A DNA stretch of 64,000 nt, taken from the NCBI GenBank assembly GCA_930989465.1, contig CAKNLX010000002.1, positions 1 to 64,000 of the forward strand, given 5' to 3'. Positions 54,427 to 64,000 of the stretch are shown in pieces (the first letter of the stretch is position 1; every line of letters begins with the position of its first letter). The notes beneath the pieces are model-generated. The model worked only from the letters and a program-made list of their open reading frames with translations, was not told the origin of the DNA and did not search any database. The position numbers and the translations under genes were made by a program. Source of the stretch: an uncultured Lactobacillus sp. Its GTDB lineage: Bacteria; Bacillota; Bacilli; Lactobacillales; Lactobacillaceae.

Positions 54427-56666
54427 TAATTATCTGACCTCTTAGTTTCATAAACATCTGGAATATCACGCAACTTGCTTAAAATCTCATCAAGCTGCTG
54501 TGAATTCTTAACTGCAACTGTCACATACATATGAGCAATGTTGTCTTCATTAACCTTACCTGAAATATTATTAATATTCTTAGTAAGTGAATTCAACTTA
54601 TTAATTACATCACTGAGCAAGTTAGAATGATTGTAGCCAAAGACTTCGATATTCGCATTAAATGATTGAACGCTGTTTTCTTCAACATTCTCCCATTCAA
54701 CATCAATTAAACGGCCTTGCTCTTCTGCTTCCTTAGTAATATTTCTACAATCGGTTCTATGGATAGTCACTCCGCGGCCTTTAGTAACATAACCGATGAT
54801 CTTGTCACCAGGAACAGGGTTACAACATTTAGCTAAATGAAGCATCAAATCACTAACGCCTTGAATCATGACGCCATTCTTATGCTTGACCTTCATTGTA
54901 GAACTAGGGTTTTTCTTTGGTTGCTCATCTTGAATAGACTGCTGACCAGAATTAAGGATCTTTTCTTCTAATTCTTTTTGCTTTTGCTTTTCGTCTTCAC
55001 GACGTAAGTCAACGGTCAAACGGTTAACAACGGCTTGAGCTGATAAATCACCAAAACCAACTGCAGCATACAATTCTTCCTCAGTATGGTAGTTAAAGTG
55101 ATCCAACAATTTTTCAACGTGCTCTTTATCCATGAAGTCTTTAGGAGCAAGTCCTTCTTCACGAATCATATTAGCTACCATTTGTTCACCGTGAGTGGTG
55201 CTTTCTTCACGGTCTTGGCCTCTGAAGTAACGACGGATCTTGTTACGTGCTCTTGAGGTCTTAACCATATCGGCCCAGTCACGTGAAGGAGTGGCATTAG
55301 TTTGCGTCATAATTTCAATGACGTCACCGTTTCTCAACTTGTAGTCAAGTGGAACCAACTTGTTATTTACTTTGGCACCAACCGCATGGCTACCTACTTG
55401 GGTGTGAATTGCGTATGCAAAGTCCAAAGTTACAGAACCCTTTGGCAATTCGTAAACTTCACCCTTTGGTGTGAAGACGTAAACACGGTCAGAGAAGATA
55501 TCACTCTTAACTGACTTCATGAATTCGCCGGCATCTTTAGTTTCATCCTTCAATTCAAGAATTTCACGAACCATGTCTAGCTTTTCACCAGAAGAGCTTT
55601 CTTGCACACCAGTGAAGTTACCACGTTTGTATGCCCAGTGTGCGGCAACACCGTATTCAGCAACCTCATGCATTTGTTCAGTTCTAATCTGAATTTCTAG
55701 TGGACGACCGCCAGGTCCAATGATAGTTGTATGCAAGGATTGATAGCCGTTAACCTTTGGCATAGCAATATAATCTTTAAAACGCCCGGGCATTGGCTTC
55801 CATTCTGTATGCACAGCACCTAAAACAGCATAACAATCACGGACATTTTTCACAATTACTCGGACAGCAAGCAAATCGTAGATTTCATCAAAATCCTTAT
55901 GCTTATTAACCATCTTTTTATAAATGGAGTAAATATGCTTAGGACGACCATAGATTTCATACTTAATGCCTAATTCATCCAAGGTCTTTCTCAGAGTCTT
56001 AATGGTATCAGCGATATACTTTTCTCTTTGACTTCTTTTAACATCCATTAAGTTAACGATGCGGTAGTAAGCCTCAGGATTTAAGTAGTGGAAACTCATA
56101 TCTTCCAATTCCCACTTGATAGTACCAATACCTAATCTATCAGCTAGTGGTGCATAGATATCCATTGTTTCTGAAGCGATCCGGCGTTGCTTATCAGGAC
56201 GCAAATGTTGCAAAGTATGCATATTATGCAAACGATCGGCCAACTTAACCATGATTACTCTCAAATCTTTAGCCATCGCAATTAACATTTTACGGTGATT
56301 TTCTGCTAAAAATTCTTGGTGAGACTTGTACTCATATTTGTTTAATTTGGTTACACCATCAACAATAAAAGCAACGTCTTCGCCAAATTTTTCCTTTAAT
56401 TCATCATTGGTAACCGGTGTATCCTCAACAGTATCATGCAAAAAACCTGCAGCAATTGTATCCGGATCTAGGCCAAGCGTAGCCAAAGTTCCTGCAACTT
56501 GCGTTGGGTGAATAATATAAGGTTGTCCGGATGCCCGTTTTTGGCCAGCATGTGCTTTATTTGCAAATTCATATGCCTTCTCTACAAAAGCAACCTGATC
56601 ATTATTCATATACTTTTTACAAGTATCAATCACTTGATCATGCGTCATTTCAATGTATTTAGACAT
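54426..56666 (-). CDS. relA: bifunctional (p)ppGpp synthetase/hydrolase Rel
   Basis: HD domain ([12 protein letters not shown]), synthetase [17 protein letters not shown]-terminal ACT. Confidence 0.98.
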   Translation of the reverse strand: MSKYIEMTHDQVIDTCKKYMNNDQVAFVEKAYEFANKAHAGQKRASGQPYIIHPTQVAGTLATLGLDPDTIAAGFLHDTVEDTPVTNDELKEKFGEDVAFIVDGVTKLNKYEYKSHQEFLAENHRKMLIAMAKDLRVIMVKLADRLHNMHTLQHLRPDKQRRIASETMDIYAPLADRLGIGTIKWELEDMSFHYLNPEAYYRIVNLMDVKRSQREKYIADTIKTLRKTLDELGIKYEIYGRPKHIYSIYKKMVNKHKDFDEIYDLLAVRVIVKNVRDCYAVLGAVHTEWKPMPGRFKDYIAMPKVNGYQSLHTTIIGPGGRPLEIQIRTEQMHEVAEYGVAAHWAYKRGNFTGVQESSSGEKLDMVREILELKDETKDAGEFMKSVKSDIFSDRVYVFTPKGEVYELPKGSVTLDFAYAIHTQVGSHAVGAKVNNKLVPLDYKLRNGDVIEIMTQTNATPSRDWADMVKTSRARNKIRRYFRGQDREESTTHGEQMVANMIREEGLAPKDFMDKEHVEKLLDHFNYHTEEELYAAVGFGDLSAQAVVNRLTVDLRREDEKQKQKELEEKILNSGQQSIQDEQPKKNPSSTMKVKHKNGVMIQGVSDLMLHLAKCCNPVPGDKIIGYVTKGRGVTIHRTDCRNITKEAEEQGRLIDVEWENVEENSVQSFNANIEVFGYNHSNLLSDVINKLNSLTKNINNISGKVNEDNIAHMYVTVAVKNSQQLDEILSKLRDIPDVYETKRSDN

Positions 56667-56680
56667 TCTGGTCATCCCTT

Positions 56681-57067
56681 CTAACGGTAAATATTTTTAT
56701 TCATTAAGCCAAAGGCTTCAATTATTAGATAAATCAAGCCAAACATTAAATTATATAAAGCAAATTTAGGCAGAATTGCTAAGCAAAAAATGATCGGCAA
56801 CAATAAAAGCCACCATTTTTTAAGCTTTAATTTCAAGATTAAATTACCAACATGATAAGCGATCAAACTATTAATTATCATAAATAATATTCCCTCACGC
56901 CAAACAATTGACACGTGAAGAAGACTTGAAATGTAAGGCAAGATTGCCACTAAAATACTCCACCAGATAAGCGGCATCCATTGATAGGTGTTTAATTTTT
57001 TGATTATCGGAATGTTCTTAATTTTATCCCCTATTTTTCTCATTAAAAAATTCGTGCCTCTCATCAA
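56681..57067 (-). CDS. small multi-TM protein of unknown function
   Basis: 128-aa hydrophobic ORF filling the relA-prmA gap on the same strand. Confidence 0.7.
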   Translation of the reverse strand: MMRGTNFLMRKIGDKIKNIPIIKKLNTYQWMPLIWWSILVAILPYISSLLHVSIVWREGILFMIINSLIAYHVGNLILKLKLKKWWLLLLPIIFCLAILPKFALYNLMFGLIYLIIEAFGLMNKNIYR

Positions 57068-57099
57068 AGTTTAATTTAATTGATAATATTTTACCACGA

Positions 57100-58047
57100 T
57101 TATTTTTCTTTTCTAGTGATAGCAAGTCCAACCCAACGACCTTGCTTCATGGTAAGATCAATCTTAAAACCATTTTCATCTAATGATTTTTCAATCTTAG
57201 GCAATTGTAAGTAATCAATTCCTGAGAAGATAACCTGTCCACCTTCATTTAAGTGAGCATCCATTTGCGGAATAAGTTCAAGTAAAATTTCAGCTAAAAT
57301 ATTAGCCACGATAATATCAAATTTTCCATTTACATCTGCTAATAAGCTAGTTTTTTGAATACGAATATTTTTAATATCATTTAAAGCTGAGTTTTGTTCT
57401 GTGGCGGTCATTGATTCATCAGAAATATCAGTAGCTAAAATGTCTGTTGCACCAAGTTTTGAAGCAGCGATTGCCAAGATACCTGAACCAGTACCTACAT
57501 CAACTACGCTAATTGGCTTCTTAACGATTGCGCGTTCAAGCCCCATCATTGCTAATTGAGTAGTCTTGTGATTACCGGTACCAAAGGCCAAACCTGGATC
57601 AAGCTTAATTAATTGTTGATCCTTAAAGGCAGGCTTATAGTCTTCCCATTTAGGCACAATAGCCAAGTGACGAGAGAAGTTGATCACATGGTAGTACTTT
57701 TGCCAAGCCGTGTTCCAATCTTGGTCTTCAATATAAGAGGTAGTAATTTTGGCATCCCCAATATTAAGACCATAGCCCTTAAGTTCTTGCATCTTTTCTT
57801 GGAACTTTTTAACCAATTCATCTTTATCTGCTTCTTCATCAAAGTATGCGTAGAAATAAGTATCTTTAGGCAAATCCTTGATATCGTCCATATCAACAAC
57901 AGTTGAATCATGTAGCCAGCCAGCTTGTTCAAAATCGCTGCGGTTTCTAGATTCAACGCCTAAGGCATTCAAATTATCCATAGCATAAATGCTTAAAGCA
58001 TCTTCTACTTCTTGACTAGTATCGATTTTAATAATTAATAATTTCAT
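57100..58047 (-). CDS. prmA: ribosomal protein L11 methyltransferase
   Basis: LDPGLAFGTGNHKTTQLAMMGLE, VVDVGTGSGILAIAASKLGA. Confidence 0.97.
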   Translation of the reverse strand: MKLLIIKIDTSQEVEDALSIYAMDNLNALGVESRNRSDFEQAGWLHDSTVVDMDDIKDLPKDTYFYAYFDEEADKDELVKKFQEKMQELKGYGLNIGDAKITTSYIEDQDWNTAWQKYYHVINFSRHLAIVPKWEDYKPAFKDQQLIKLDPGLAFGTGNHKTTQLAMMGLERAIVKKPISVVDVGTGSGILAIAASKLGATDILATDISDESMTATEQNSALNDIKNIRIQKTSLLADVNGKFDIIVANILAEILLELIPQMDAHLNEGGQVIFSGIDYLQLPKIEKSLDENGFKIDLTMKQGRWVGLAITRKEK

Positions 58048-58107
58048 TATAGTAATCTCCTTTTGGGATTTTCTTTGTACAATGCTATCATGATAAAGGT
58101 GATAAAT

Positions 58108-58617
58108 ATGTCAAAGAAAAAGAATAAAAAAAACAAACTTGAAAAAACTTTAGTTGAAAAGATCTTAGATCAAAATAAGATCAAATATCGTCAAGCTTCA
58201 TTTGCAGTCACCAAAGATAAAGGTGGCGTTGCACAGATGGACACTTCTATTCTAGAAGACAAAGAGCATTTAGTCTACAAAACGTTAGTCTGTGAAGGAA
58301 ATAAAACTGGTCCATTAGTTGGTGTTGTTCCAATTACAGAGCACTTAAGCATGAAAAAATTAGCCAAAGTTTCTGGCAACAAAAAGTGTGAAATGCTTCC
58401 TTTGAAGAAATTAACTAAAACTACTGGCTATGTTCATGGAGCTAATACGCCAATTGGCATTTACTTCAAAGAAAAACTACCTATTTATTTAGATGATTCT
58501 ATGAAAGGCAACGAAGAAATTGCCGTTTCAAGTGGTGAATTAGGTAGAAGCATTTTCTTAAATCCTGAAGACTTGGCAAGATTCTGTCATGCACCTTTTG
58601 TCGATTTAAAAGAATAA
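58108..58617 (+). CDS. YbaK/EbsC-family Cys-tRNA(Pro) deacylase-like protein
   Basis: YKTLVCEGNKTGPLVGVVPITEHLSMKKLAK, GYVHGANTPIGI; start refined to MSKKKNKK. Confidence 0.9.
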   Translation: MSKKKNKKNKLEKTLVEKILDQNKIKYRQASFAVTKDKGGVAQMDTSILEDKEHLVYKTLVCEGNKTGPLVGVVPITEHLSMKKLAKVSGNKKCEMLPLKKLTKTTGYVHGANTPIGIYFKEKLPIYLDDSMKGNEEIAVSSGELGRSIFLNPEDLARFCHAPFVDLKE

Positions 58618-58628
58618 AAGCGTTTTCA
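58615..58628. promoter_or_regulatory. putative CcpA cre site upstream of the microprotein gene
   Basis: TAAAAGCGTTTTCA, 13/14 to TGWAANCGNTNWCA; overlaps preceding stop codon. Confidence 0.45.
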
Positions 58629-58633
58629 AATAA

Positions 58634-58664
58634 TTGAGTCATCATCTTCTTTTTATGTTAAACT
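58634..58664 (+). promoter_or_regulatory. putative promoter of the microprotein gene
   Basis: TTGAGT ... extended -10 TGTTAAACT. Confidence 0.4.
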
Positions 58665-58706
58665 ATTCATGTACCACATATAGAAACATGACAGATATAG
58701 AAGAAG

Positions 58707-58799
58707 ATGACTGAATTGAATATATTATTAGGAATTGTTGGTTTTACAGTTGCTATGCTTGCTGCATTTGTTGTTACAGCAGTGGCGATTTCAAATTAA
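58707..58799 (+). CDS. 30-aa hydrophobic single-TM microprotein (MTELNILLGIVGFTVAMLAAFVVTAVAISN)
   Basis: ORF below the track length cutoff; between promoter-like sequence and a strong terminator; otherwise unexplained transcription unit. Confidence 0.6.
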   Translation: MTELNILLGIVGFTVAMLAAFVVTAVAISN

Positions 58800-58832
58800 C
58801 CAAAAATAAAATTGATAACATATTACTGATAT

Positions 58833-58863
58833 AAAAAGAGCAGCTTGATGTTGCTCTTTTTAT
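58833..58863 (+). terminator. terminator downstream of microprotein ORF
   Basis: AAAAAGAGCAGCTTGATGTTGCTCTTTTT. Confidence 0.8.
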
Positions 58864-59013
58864 TTGCCCTCTGTTATTAAATTAAAGTAATTTTTCTAAT
58901 ATTATTTTCTTATAGTGAGCCGAATCGCTTTTTACAGATTATTAGTTTTACAAAAGAATTACAATTATTGAGTATCATTGTTATTTTTTTGTGCTAAGCT
59001 AAAAGTGTTAAAG

Positions 59014-62000
59014 ATGATAATAAACGTTATATAACTTTTAATATCTAATCTTTCTGGTTTTAGAAAATTATCTGTTGGTTTAGCTGCTGTTGCTCTTGGC
59101 ACTACCTTTTTCTTAAGTAATGGTCACCTTGTTCATGCTGACGTTGAAAATAATACTCAAACTTCAGAGGCAAAAACTGAAGAAGTTGATAGTCAATCTC
59201 AATCAACTCCAAATCAAGATGAACATGTAGAAAAAGTTGATCAACCTAGTCAGTCTCAACAAGTAAAGGAAGAAAATAATTCTACTGCAGCTAATGAACA
59301 AACTGCTGCAAGTAAAAATGATGAAGCAACTGCTACTTTAAAGATTAAAAAACAGTCTTCATTAACTGATCCTAAATTATTAGCAGAAAATAAAGCTCAA
59401 AAGAATTTAGATAATTCTACTAAGGTAGAGACTATTTATGATACTTCAACTGAAGACCAACAAAAGCACTCTGTCATCGGTGGTCAAGGTTGGGTCAAAG
59501 TTAAAGTTACTAGTCCTGAATTTCAAGATGTTAAAAAAGAGGATAAATATTCCGTACAATTTGGATCAGTTCAAAACTTTAACTATGATCAAACACCTCT
59601 TGCTGATGATTCATCATCTAAATTTGAAATATCAAATAAAGGAAACAGTCTTTTCGAATTAACTGCAAAAAATAATTATGATCATGGCAAGTTTGACATA
59701 ACTGCATCTGTTATGCCTAAAGAAATAGTTACAGAAGACAAAACCATTGAGATGCCTATAACTATTTCTCATAACGATAAAATCATTATCTCTAAAGAAG
59801 CATCTATTAATTTAAGACCTGCTCCTAAGCTTACTTATGAAGAAAGTCATCCACTAGTTAAATATGTTTGCTTTGGTCTCGATCCAAATTCAAATACAAT
59901 TGGCTGGGGTATTTACTTAAATTACAACAAAAAGAATTTAAACGATTTGAACTTAAATGCCAAATTCAATGGTGGTCAAGTTATCATTCCAAACTCAATA
60001 GCAGCATATCTTGTTGCTGATGATGAAATTGTAGATCAAAATGGCTACCCATTAAATGTCGCTAATTACCATTATAAAAATTACAATGCTGATCTATCCA
60101 AGTTTATTCAAGATCAGGTTCCTAGTGATAAAAAACTTTAGTCATCAAATCTGAAGGGCCATTCAAGGTCGGCAATAAAGATTATTCTAAGCAACCTATC
60201 TATATTTACTTCAAGACCCAAATACCTAAAAAACAGGTGATGGTTCATATGCTTCGGATTTAAATTTAACTGCTAAAGGTATTAAAGTAACATTACCGCA
60301 AACATCACTAAGTCAACCTGGTAATTCTTACTCAGATAGTGGTAATCAAACGGTCACAGAAAATAAGACTGTTAAAGAAATTATTAATTATTATCTATGG
60401 TAACGGAACTAGAAAAGGCCAAACTGCCGCTACTCAACAAATTAAAGAAATAACTTATACTCGCACAGGTATAAATAATTTCGACAAAACTGGCATTCAC
60501 TGGGGAGCTTGGTCTCATTCACAAGAATTTGAAAGTGTTGCATCACCTAATACCAAGGATAGCCATTACACTATTAAATCTCTAGATTCAATTCCAGTAG
60601 TTACAACTTCTATTAGTGAAGACGGAGAAATCAATGTTGGCAAGACAACTGCAAAAGTTACAAAAGAAAATGGTGTCACAGTATTAACATACAATGTTTA
60701 TTACTATGCTCCAGAAAAGGCATCTGTAACCTTCTGGGATGACACTACTAATGAACCATTAAGTACTTATTTAACAGCTAATCACCAACAGGATGAATTT
60801 ACTGACGAATACAGCTACGCTAATGATGATTCCACCAAACAAGCAATTTCATTTAAGGGTGCAGATGCAGTTGTTCAATTCTTAACAAACCATCACTTTA
60901 AATTTAATGGTGTTACTGGAGCTGGTTCAGTTTCTAGTGATGATTACAGTAAGATCTCATATGGCAACTTTGATAATGATGAAACTAAAGATCAAAACTT
61001 TGTTCTCCACTTTATCCATAAAACAGAAAAACAAGCACAAACTGCTACTGTAAATGAAGTAATCAAAGGCTACTACGAAAATGGTCCTAAAGCTCAAAAC
61101 TTTACAGGCATCAGTGATCCTAATGCGGTAGTTCCAGCAAATGCTGAAACAGCATCCCCTAACTACACAGCTTCAGTTTCATATACCAGAACAAGAACCA
61201 TTGATTTAGTTGAGGATCCTAACGGCACTTCTACTAAATGGTCAGATTGGTCAGTCCAAGACAATCAATCCTTCCCTGCTATCTCATATGATAACGGTAT
61301 TATTAAGAATCAAATTTCTGATAACTATTACCTGAACAAGAATGGTGTAGTACATATTATTGGTACTGAGGATGGATTTAAAGTTACTGCTGATTCTAAT
61401 GGTATTTCAGCAATTACCCCATCTTCTGATTTCTTAAGCAGTTTAGTTGCTAAAAACAATAATCAAGGTTCTGCTCAAATCAACGTTTGGATACCTTATA
61501 CTCTTCATGAAAACATCACTGTTCATTATATTGATGAAGACACTAATGCTGAAATCACCCATAATTCTAATAATAAAGTCGATGCTTCTAAATTGGCTGA
61601 TCCTCAAAATTATCAAAACGGCATCCCTAATACAACTGTTACAAATCGAACTCAATCAGTTATCGGATACTTAAAAGGATTAGGGTATCAATTTGATAAA
61701 GAGGCTACTGAGGGGCAACAATCTAATCATGTAAAATCATTAGGCAATAAGTTCACTTTTAACCTCAGCGAGAAAAACTTTAAAGGTAACAACGGTGTGA
61801 ATGCATGGAATAGCAAAGATTTGTCCTTTGACAACACAGAGAATCCAAACGATCAGAATTATTACGTTTACCTTTACCATGCAGTTCGCACTGATCACCA
61901 ATATAAGTCAGTCAAAGAACGCGTATCTTACTACTACGAAAATGGTCCAAAGCAAGGTCAACCTGTTCCAGATCGTTTCCAACCTAAAGACTATGATCTT

Positions 62001-62695
62001 TACTTTGTTCGAATCCAAGATGTTGATCTGGTTACCGGTGCCAAAAAGGATTGACTAATTGGTCACTTGATGCTAAGAAGACTAGCACTAATAACAATGG
62101 TCTTTCATTCAAAGCAATTCCATTTAAAGATCTTTACCAAGAATTAGATGATGGTTATACCATTGATCCTAATGGTAAATTTATCATTACTGATAACACT
62201 GGTAAGCATGAAAGTGAACAAGCTCTAATTGTCAAAGGCGAAAATGGTAAAATCAAAGTAATTCCATTTACTAATGATGAAATCACCAACTTACCAGAAA
62301 ATGGCGTAATTGGTATTCAAGTTCCATATGCTGTAGTTATCCCTACTCCAGGACCAGAACCTAAACCAGAGCCCAAGTCACAACCTAAGAAGCCCGAACC
62401 TAAACCAACTCCTAAGCCAACTCCAGAACTAGATAAGCCTGTAACTCCTACTCCAACTAAAACGCCTAAACACAAGAAACGTACTCCAAAGAAGAATCAC
62501 TCATGGAGTTCTAACCATAATCCAAATGGTGAAAATTTAGACCACAACAAGAAGAGAGACTACAGCTTTAACTACGTTCCAAAGGGCGAAGACTACAACC
62601 ACAATATTGGACCAAAGGGTCAGAATATCCCTACTAACCAAAGTTTGACCTCTTCAAAAGCAGACCATAACTCTAAAAGCGCAAGGATTAAATAA
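59014..62695 (+). pseudogene. decayed YSIRK-type, Mub-like repeat cell-surface adhesin
   Basis: Signal SGFRKLSVGLAAVALGTTFFLSNGHLVHADVENN; repeated TVKE/VNEVIKGYYENGPK/VKERVSYYYENGPKQGQ motifs; Pro-rich PEPKPEPKSQPKKPEPKPTPKPTP; early stop at 59032 and frameshifts near 60130, 60228, 60390 and 62050. Confidence 0.88.
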
Positions 62696-62703
62696 AAGCA
62701 TAA

Positions 62704-62738
62704 AATAAGACTCCTGAAATATCAGGGGTCTTATTTTT
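62704..62738. terminator. bidirectional terminator
   Basis: AAATAAGACTCCTGAAATATCAGGGGTCTTATTTTTATTT. Confidence 0.75.
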
Positions 62739-63243
62739 ATTTAGCACGACTTGGAATTTCAATAGTTGTCTTAGCAATAATGTGATCTTTCACTTTGGCT
62801 AAAAATTCATTTAGATAATAACCATCTTTTAATTCCAATTCATCATCCAAGGCATAGACTGTTAATGAATAATTATGCGTCTTATCTGGTGGCATAGGAC
62901 CTGTGTAGCCCAATACCGGTCCTGAATCTTTGGGCAAAAACTTACTAATATTGCTGTTATAACCTTGAACAAAATCAATATTTTGATGATGTTGACTAAT
63001 ATCAGCGGGAATATCTTTGACTGGCAAGTTTGCAGCTAACCAATGAATCCAAGTAAAACCACAAACTGGAACTGAATCATAATCATAAAAACAAACTGCT
63101 AAGTTTTTTGCATCTTTAGGCACGTCAGAAACAAAAATGGGAAAAGAGCGGCTAGGCTTACCTTCAATTTTTTGATCTGCAGGTGCGAATTTGCTATAAC
63201 GATCAAATAAGTAACCGTTCATTGTTGGTACTTCAATTTTCAT
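62737..63243 (-). CDS. YbhB/YbcL family Raf kinase inhibitor-like (PEBP) protein
   Basis: VCFYDYDSVPVCGFTWIHWLAANLP, GYTGPMPPDKTHNYSLTVYALD. Confidence 0.94.
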   Translation of the reverse strand: MKIEVPTMNGYLFDRYSKFAPADQKIEGKPSRSFPIFVSDVPKDAKNLAVCFYDYDSVPVCGFTWIHWLAANLPVKDIPADISQHHQNIDFVQGYNSNISKFLPKDSGPVLGYTGPMPPDKTHNYSLTVYALDDELELKDGYYLNEFLAKVKDHIIAKTTIEIPSRAK

Positions 63244-63303
63244 ATTATCACCTCATGTTCATTATATTAGTCCTTAACTCAAAAAGGTTATCAAAAGCAG
63301 ATT

Positions 63304-63335
63304 AAAAGAGCCAGAAAAATCTGACTCTTTTTTGC
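63304..63335. terminator. terminator-like hairpin
   Basis: AAAAGAGCCAGAAAAATCTGACTCTTTTTT. Confidence 0.65.
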
Positions 63336-63347
63336 TATTCAACTTTA

Positions 63348-64000
63348 TTAATCCGCATGTCTCCACTTCTTGTCTGTTAAGATACGTGCGGCAAGCAGCC
63401 CAAAAGGAAGTGCAATGACAATCATCAATGCTTCAGTAATCCAGTAAGCACCGATGTTAATGTTAGTAATACCGAAGTTGAACACTGCGCGGTACATATA
63501 TAGTCCTGGCACCATAATTACGATTGAAGGAACAGTAATCGCAATTCGTGGGAAACCAACTTTTTGTCTAACAATACTTGCCAAAAGCCCGGAAACAAGA
63601 GCTCCAATAAAGGCTGCTAAAGCCGGTGCCATATGAGCGTAATCAACTAGACTCAGTCGTAAAGTATTAGCCATCGCACCCATAATTGCGGCAGTTGCGG
63701 CCATATTCGGACGACTATTAAACATAATTGAGAAGCCAAATACCCCGCAGAAGCTGGCAATTAAGCGCAAGAATGTTAGCATCCCCGGATTAATGCTCAA
63801 CTTAAGCATGGAACCCGGATGCAAATTCAAAATCGTAGCCACTGCCCACCCTGACATGGTGGCAATCGTAATGATCAAAAGCGCATAGGTCATTCTCTCA
63901 AGCCCAGATCTCATATCTAGCTTAGACATGTCCAGTCCTGAAGTAATGAATGGAAATCCCGGAATCACGAACAGCATTGCACCAATATAGCCGTAAGCAT
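63348..64000 (-). CDS. threonine/serine exporter (ThrE) family protein, partial (runs off window)
   Basis: GFPFITSGLDMSKLDMRSGLERMTYALLI, multi-TM; frame stays open to the window edge. Confidence 0.85.
   Translation of the reverse strand, partial: AYGYIGAMLFVIPGFPFITSGLDMSKLDMRSGLERMTYALLIITIATMSGWAVATILNLHPGSMLKLSINPGMLTFLRLIASFCGVFGFSIMFNSRPNMAATAAIMGAMANTLRLSLVDYAHMAPALAAFIGALVSGLLASIVRQKVGFPRIAITVPSIVIMVPGLYMYRAVFNFGITNINIGAYWITEALMIVIALPFGLLAARILTDKKWRHAD

Noticed and set aside
60339-60400. Track ORF 60339-62054 start (MVIKRSQKIRLLKKLLIIIYGNG)
   Set aside because: The first ~20 codons are out of frame with the adhesin; the true frame joins only at IYGNGTRKGQ, so this start is an artefact of the frameshift.
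1-64000. CRISPR array, tRNA/rRNA cluster, prophage, restriction-modification or toxin-antitoxin locus
   Set aside because: Scanned for direct repeats with spacers, tRNA-like cloverleaves, CCA ends and hallmark proteins; none could be supported from sequence. A tRNAscan-SE/CRISPR finder run would be decisive.

Overview
The window is a low-GC lactobacillus-type chromosome segment, probably from the acidophilus/crispatus/helveticus clade; this is judged from gene content and I cannot fix the species. Most of it is compact, conserved housekeeping sequence, mainly on the minus strand: hslUV-xerC-trmFO-topA-dprA-rnhB-rbgA, cca, HU, der, S1, cmk, ribU, rluB-scpBA, ribT-like, xerD, pyk-pfkA, dnaE, rpmF, rnz, obg, uvrC, coaBC, aspS-hisS, dtd, relA, prmA. 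I saw no rRNA, tRNA, CRISPR array, prophage or transposase. The clearest RNA elements are an FMN riboswitch before ribU and a T-box leader before hisS-aspS, whose specifier region reads GACAC (overlapping Asp and His codons). The accessory signal is modest: (i) a decayed YSIRK/Mub-like adhesin at about 59.0-62.7 kb with an early in-frame stop and four frameshifts; (ii) an adjacent 5'-damaged D-2-hydroxyacid dehydrogenase and frameshifted aldo/keto reductase at 44.5-47.2 kb; (iii) an unannotated 30-codon hydrophobic microprotein gene at 58707-58799 with promoter, cre-like site and terminator; (iv) a candidate small RNA at about 47.44-47.50 kb next to a cre-like site and an 18-bp palindrome; (v) four intergenic near-consensus CcpA (cre) sites. 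I found no strong evidence for a large undescribed multigene system. The microprotein locus and the 47.4-47.6 kb intergenic region are the best candidates for something undescribed.
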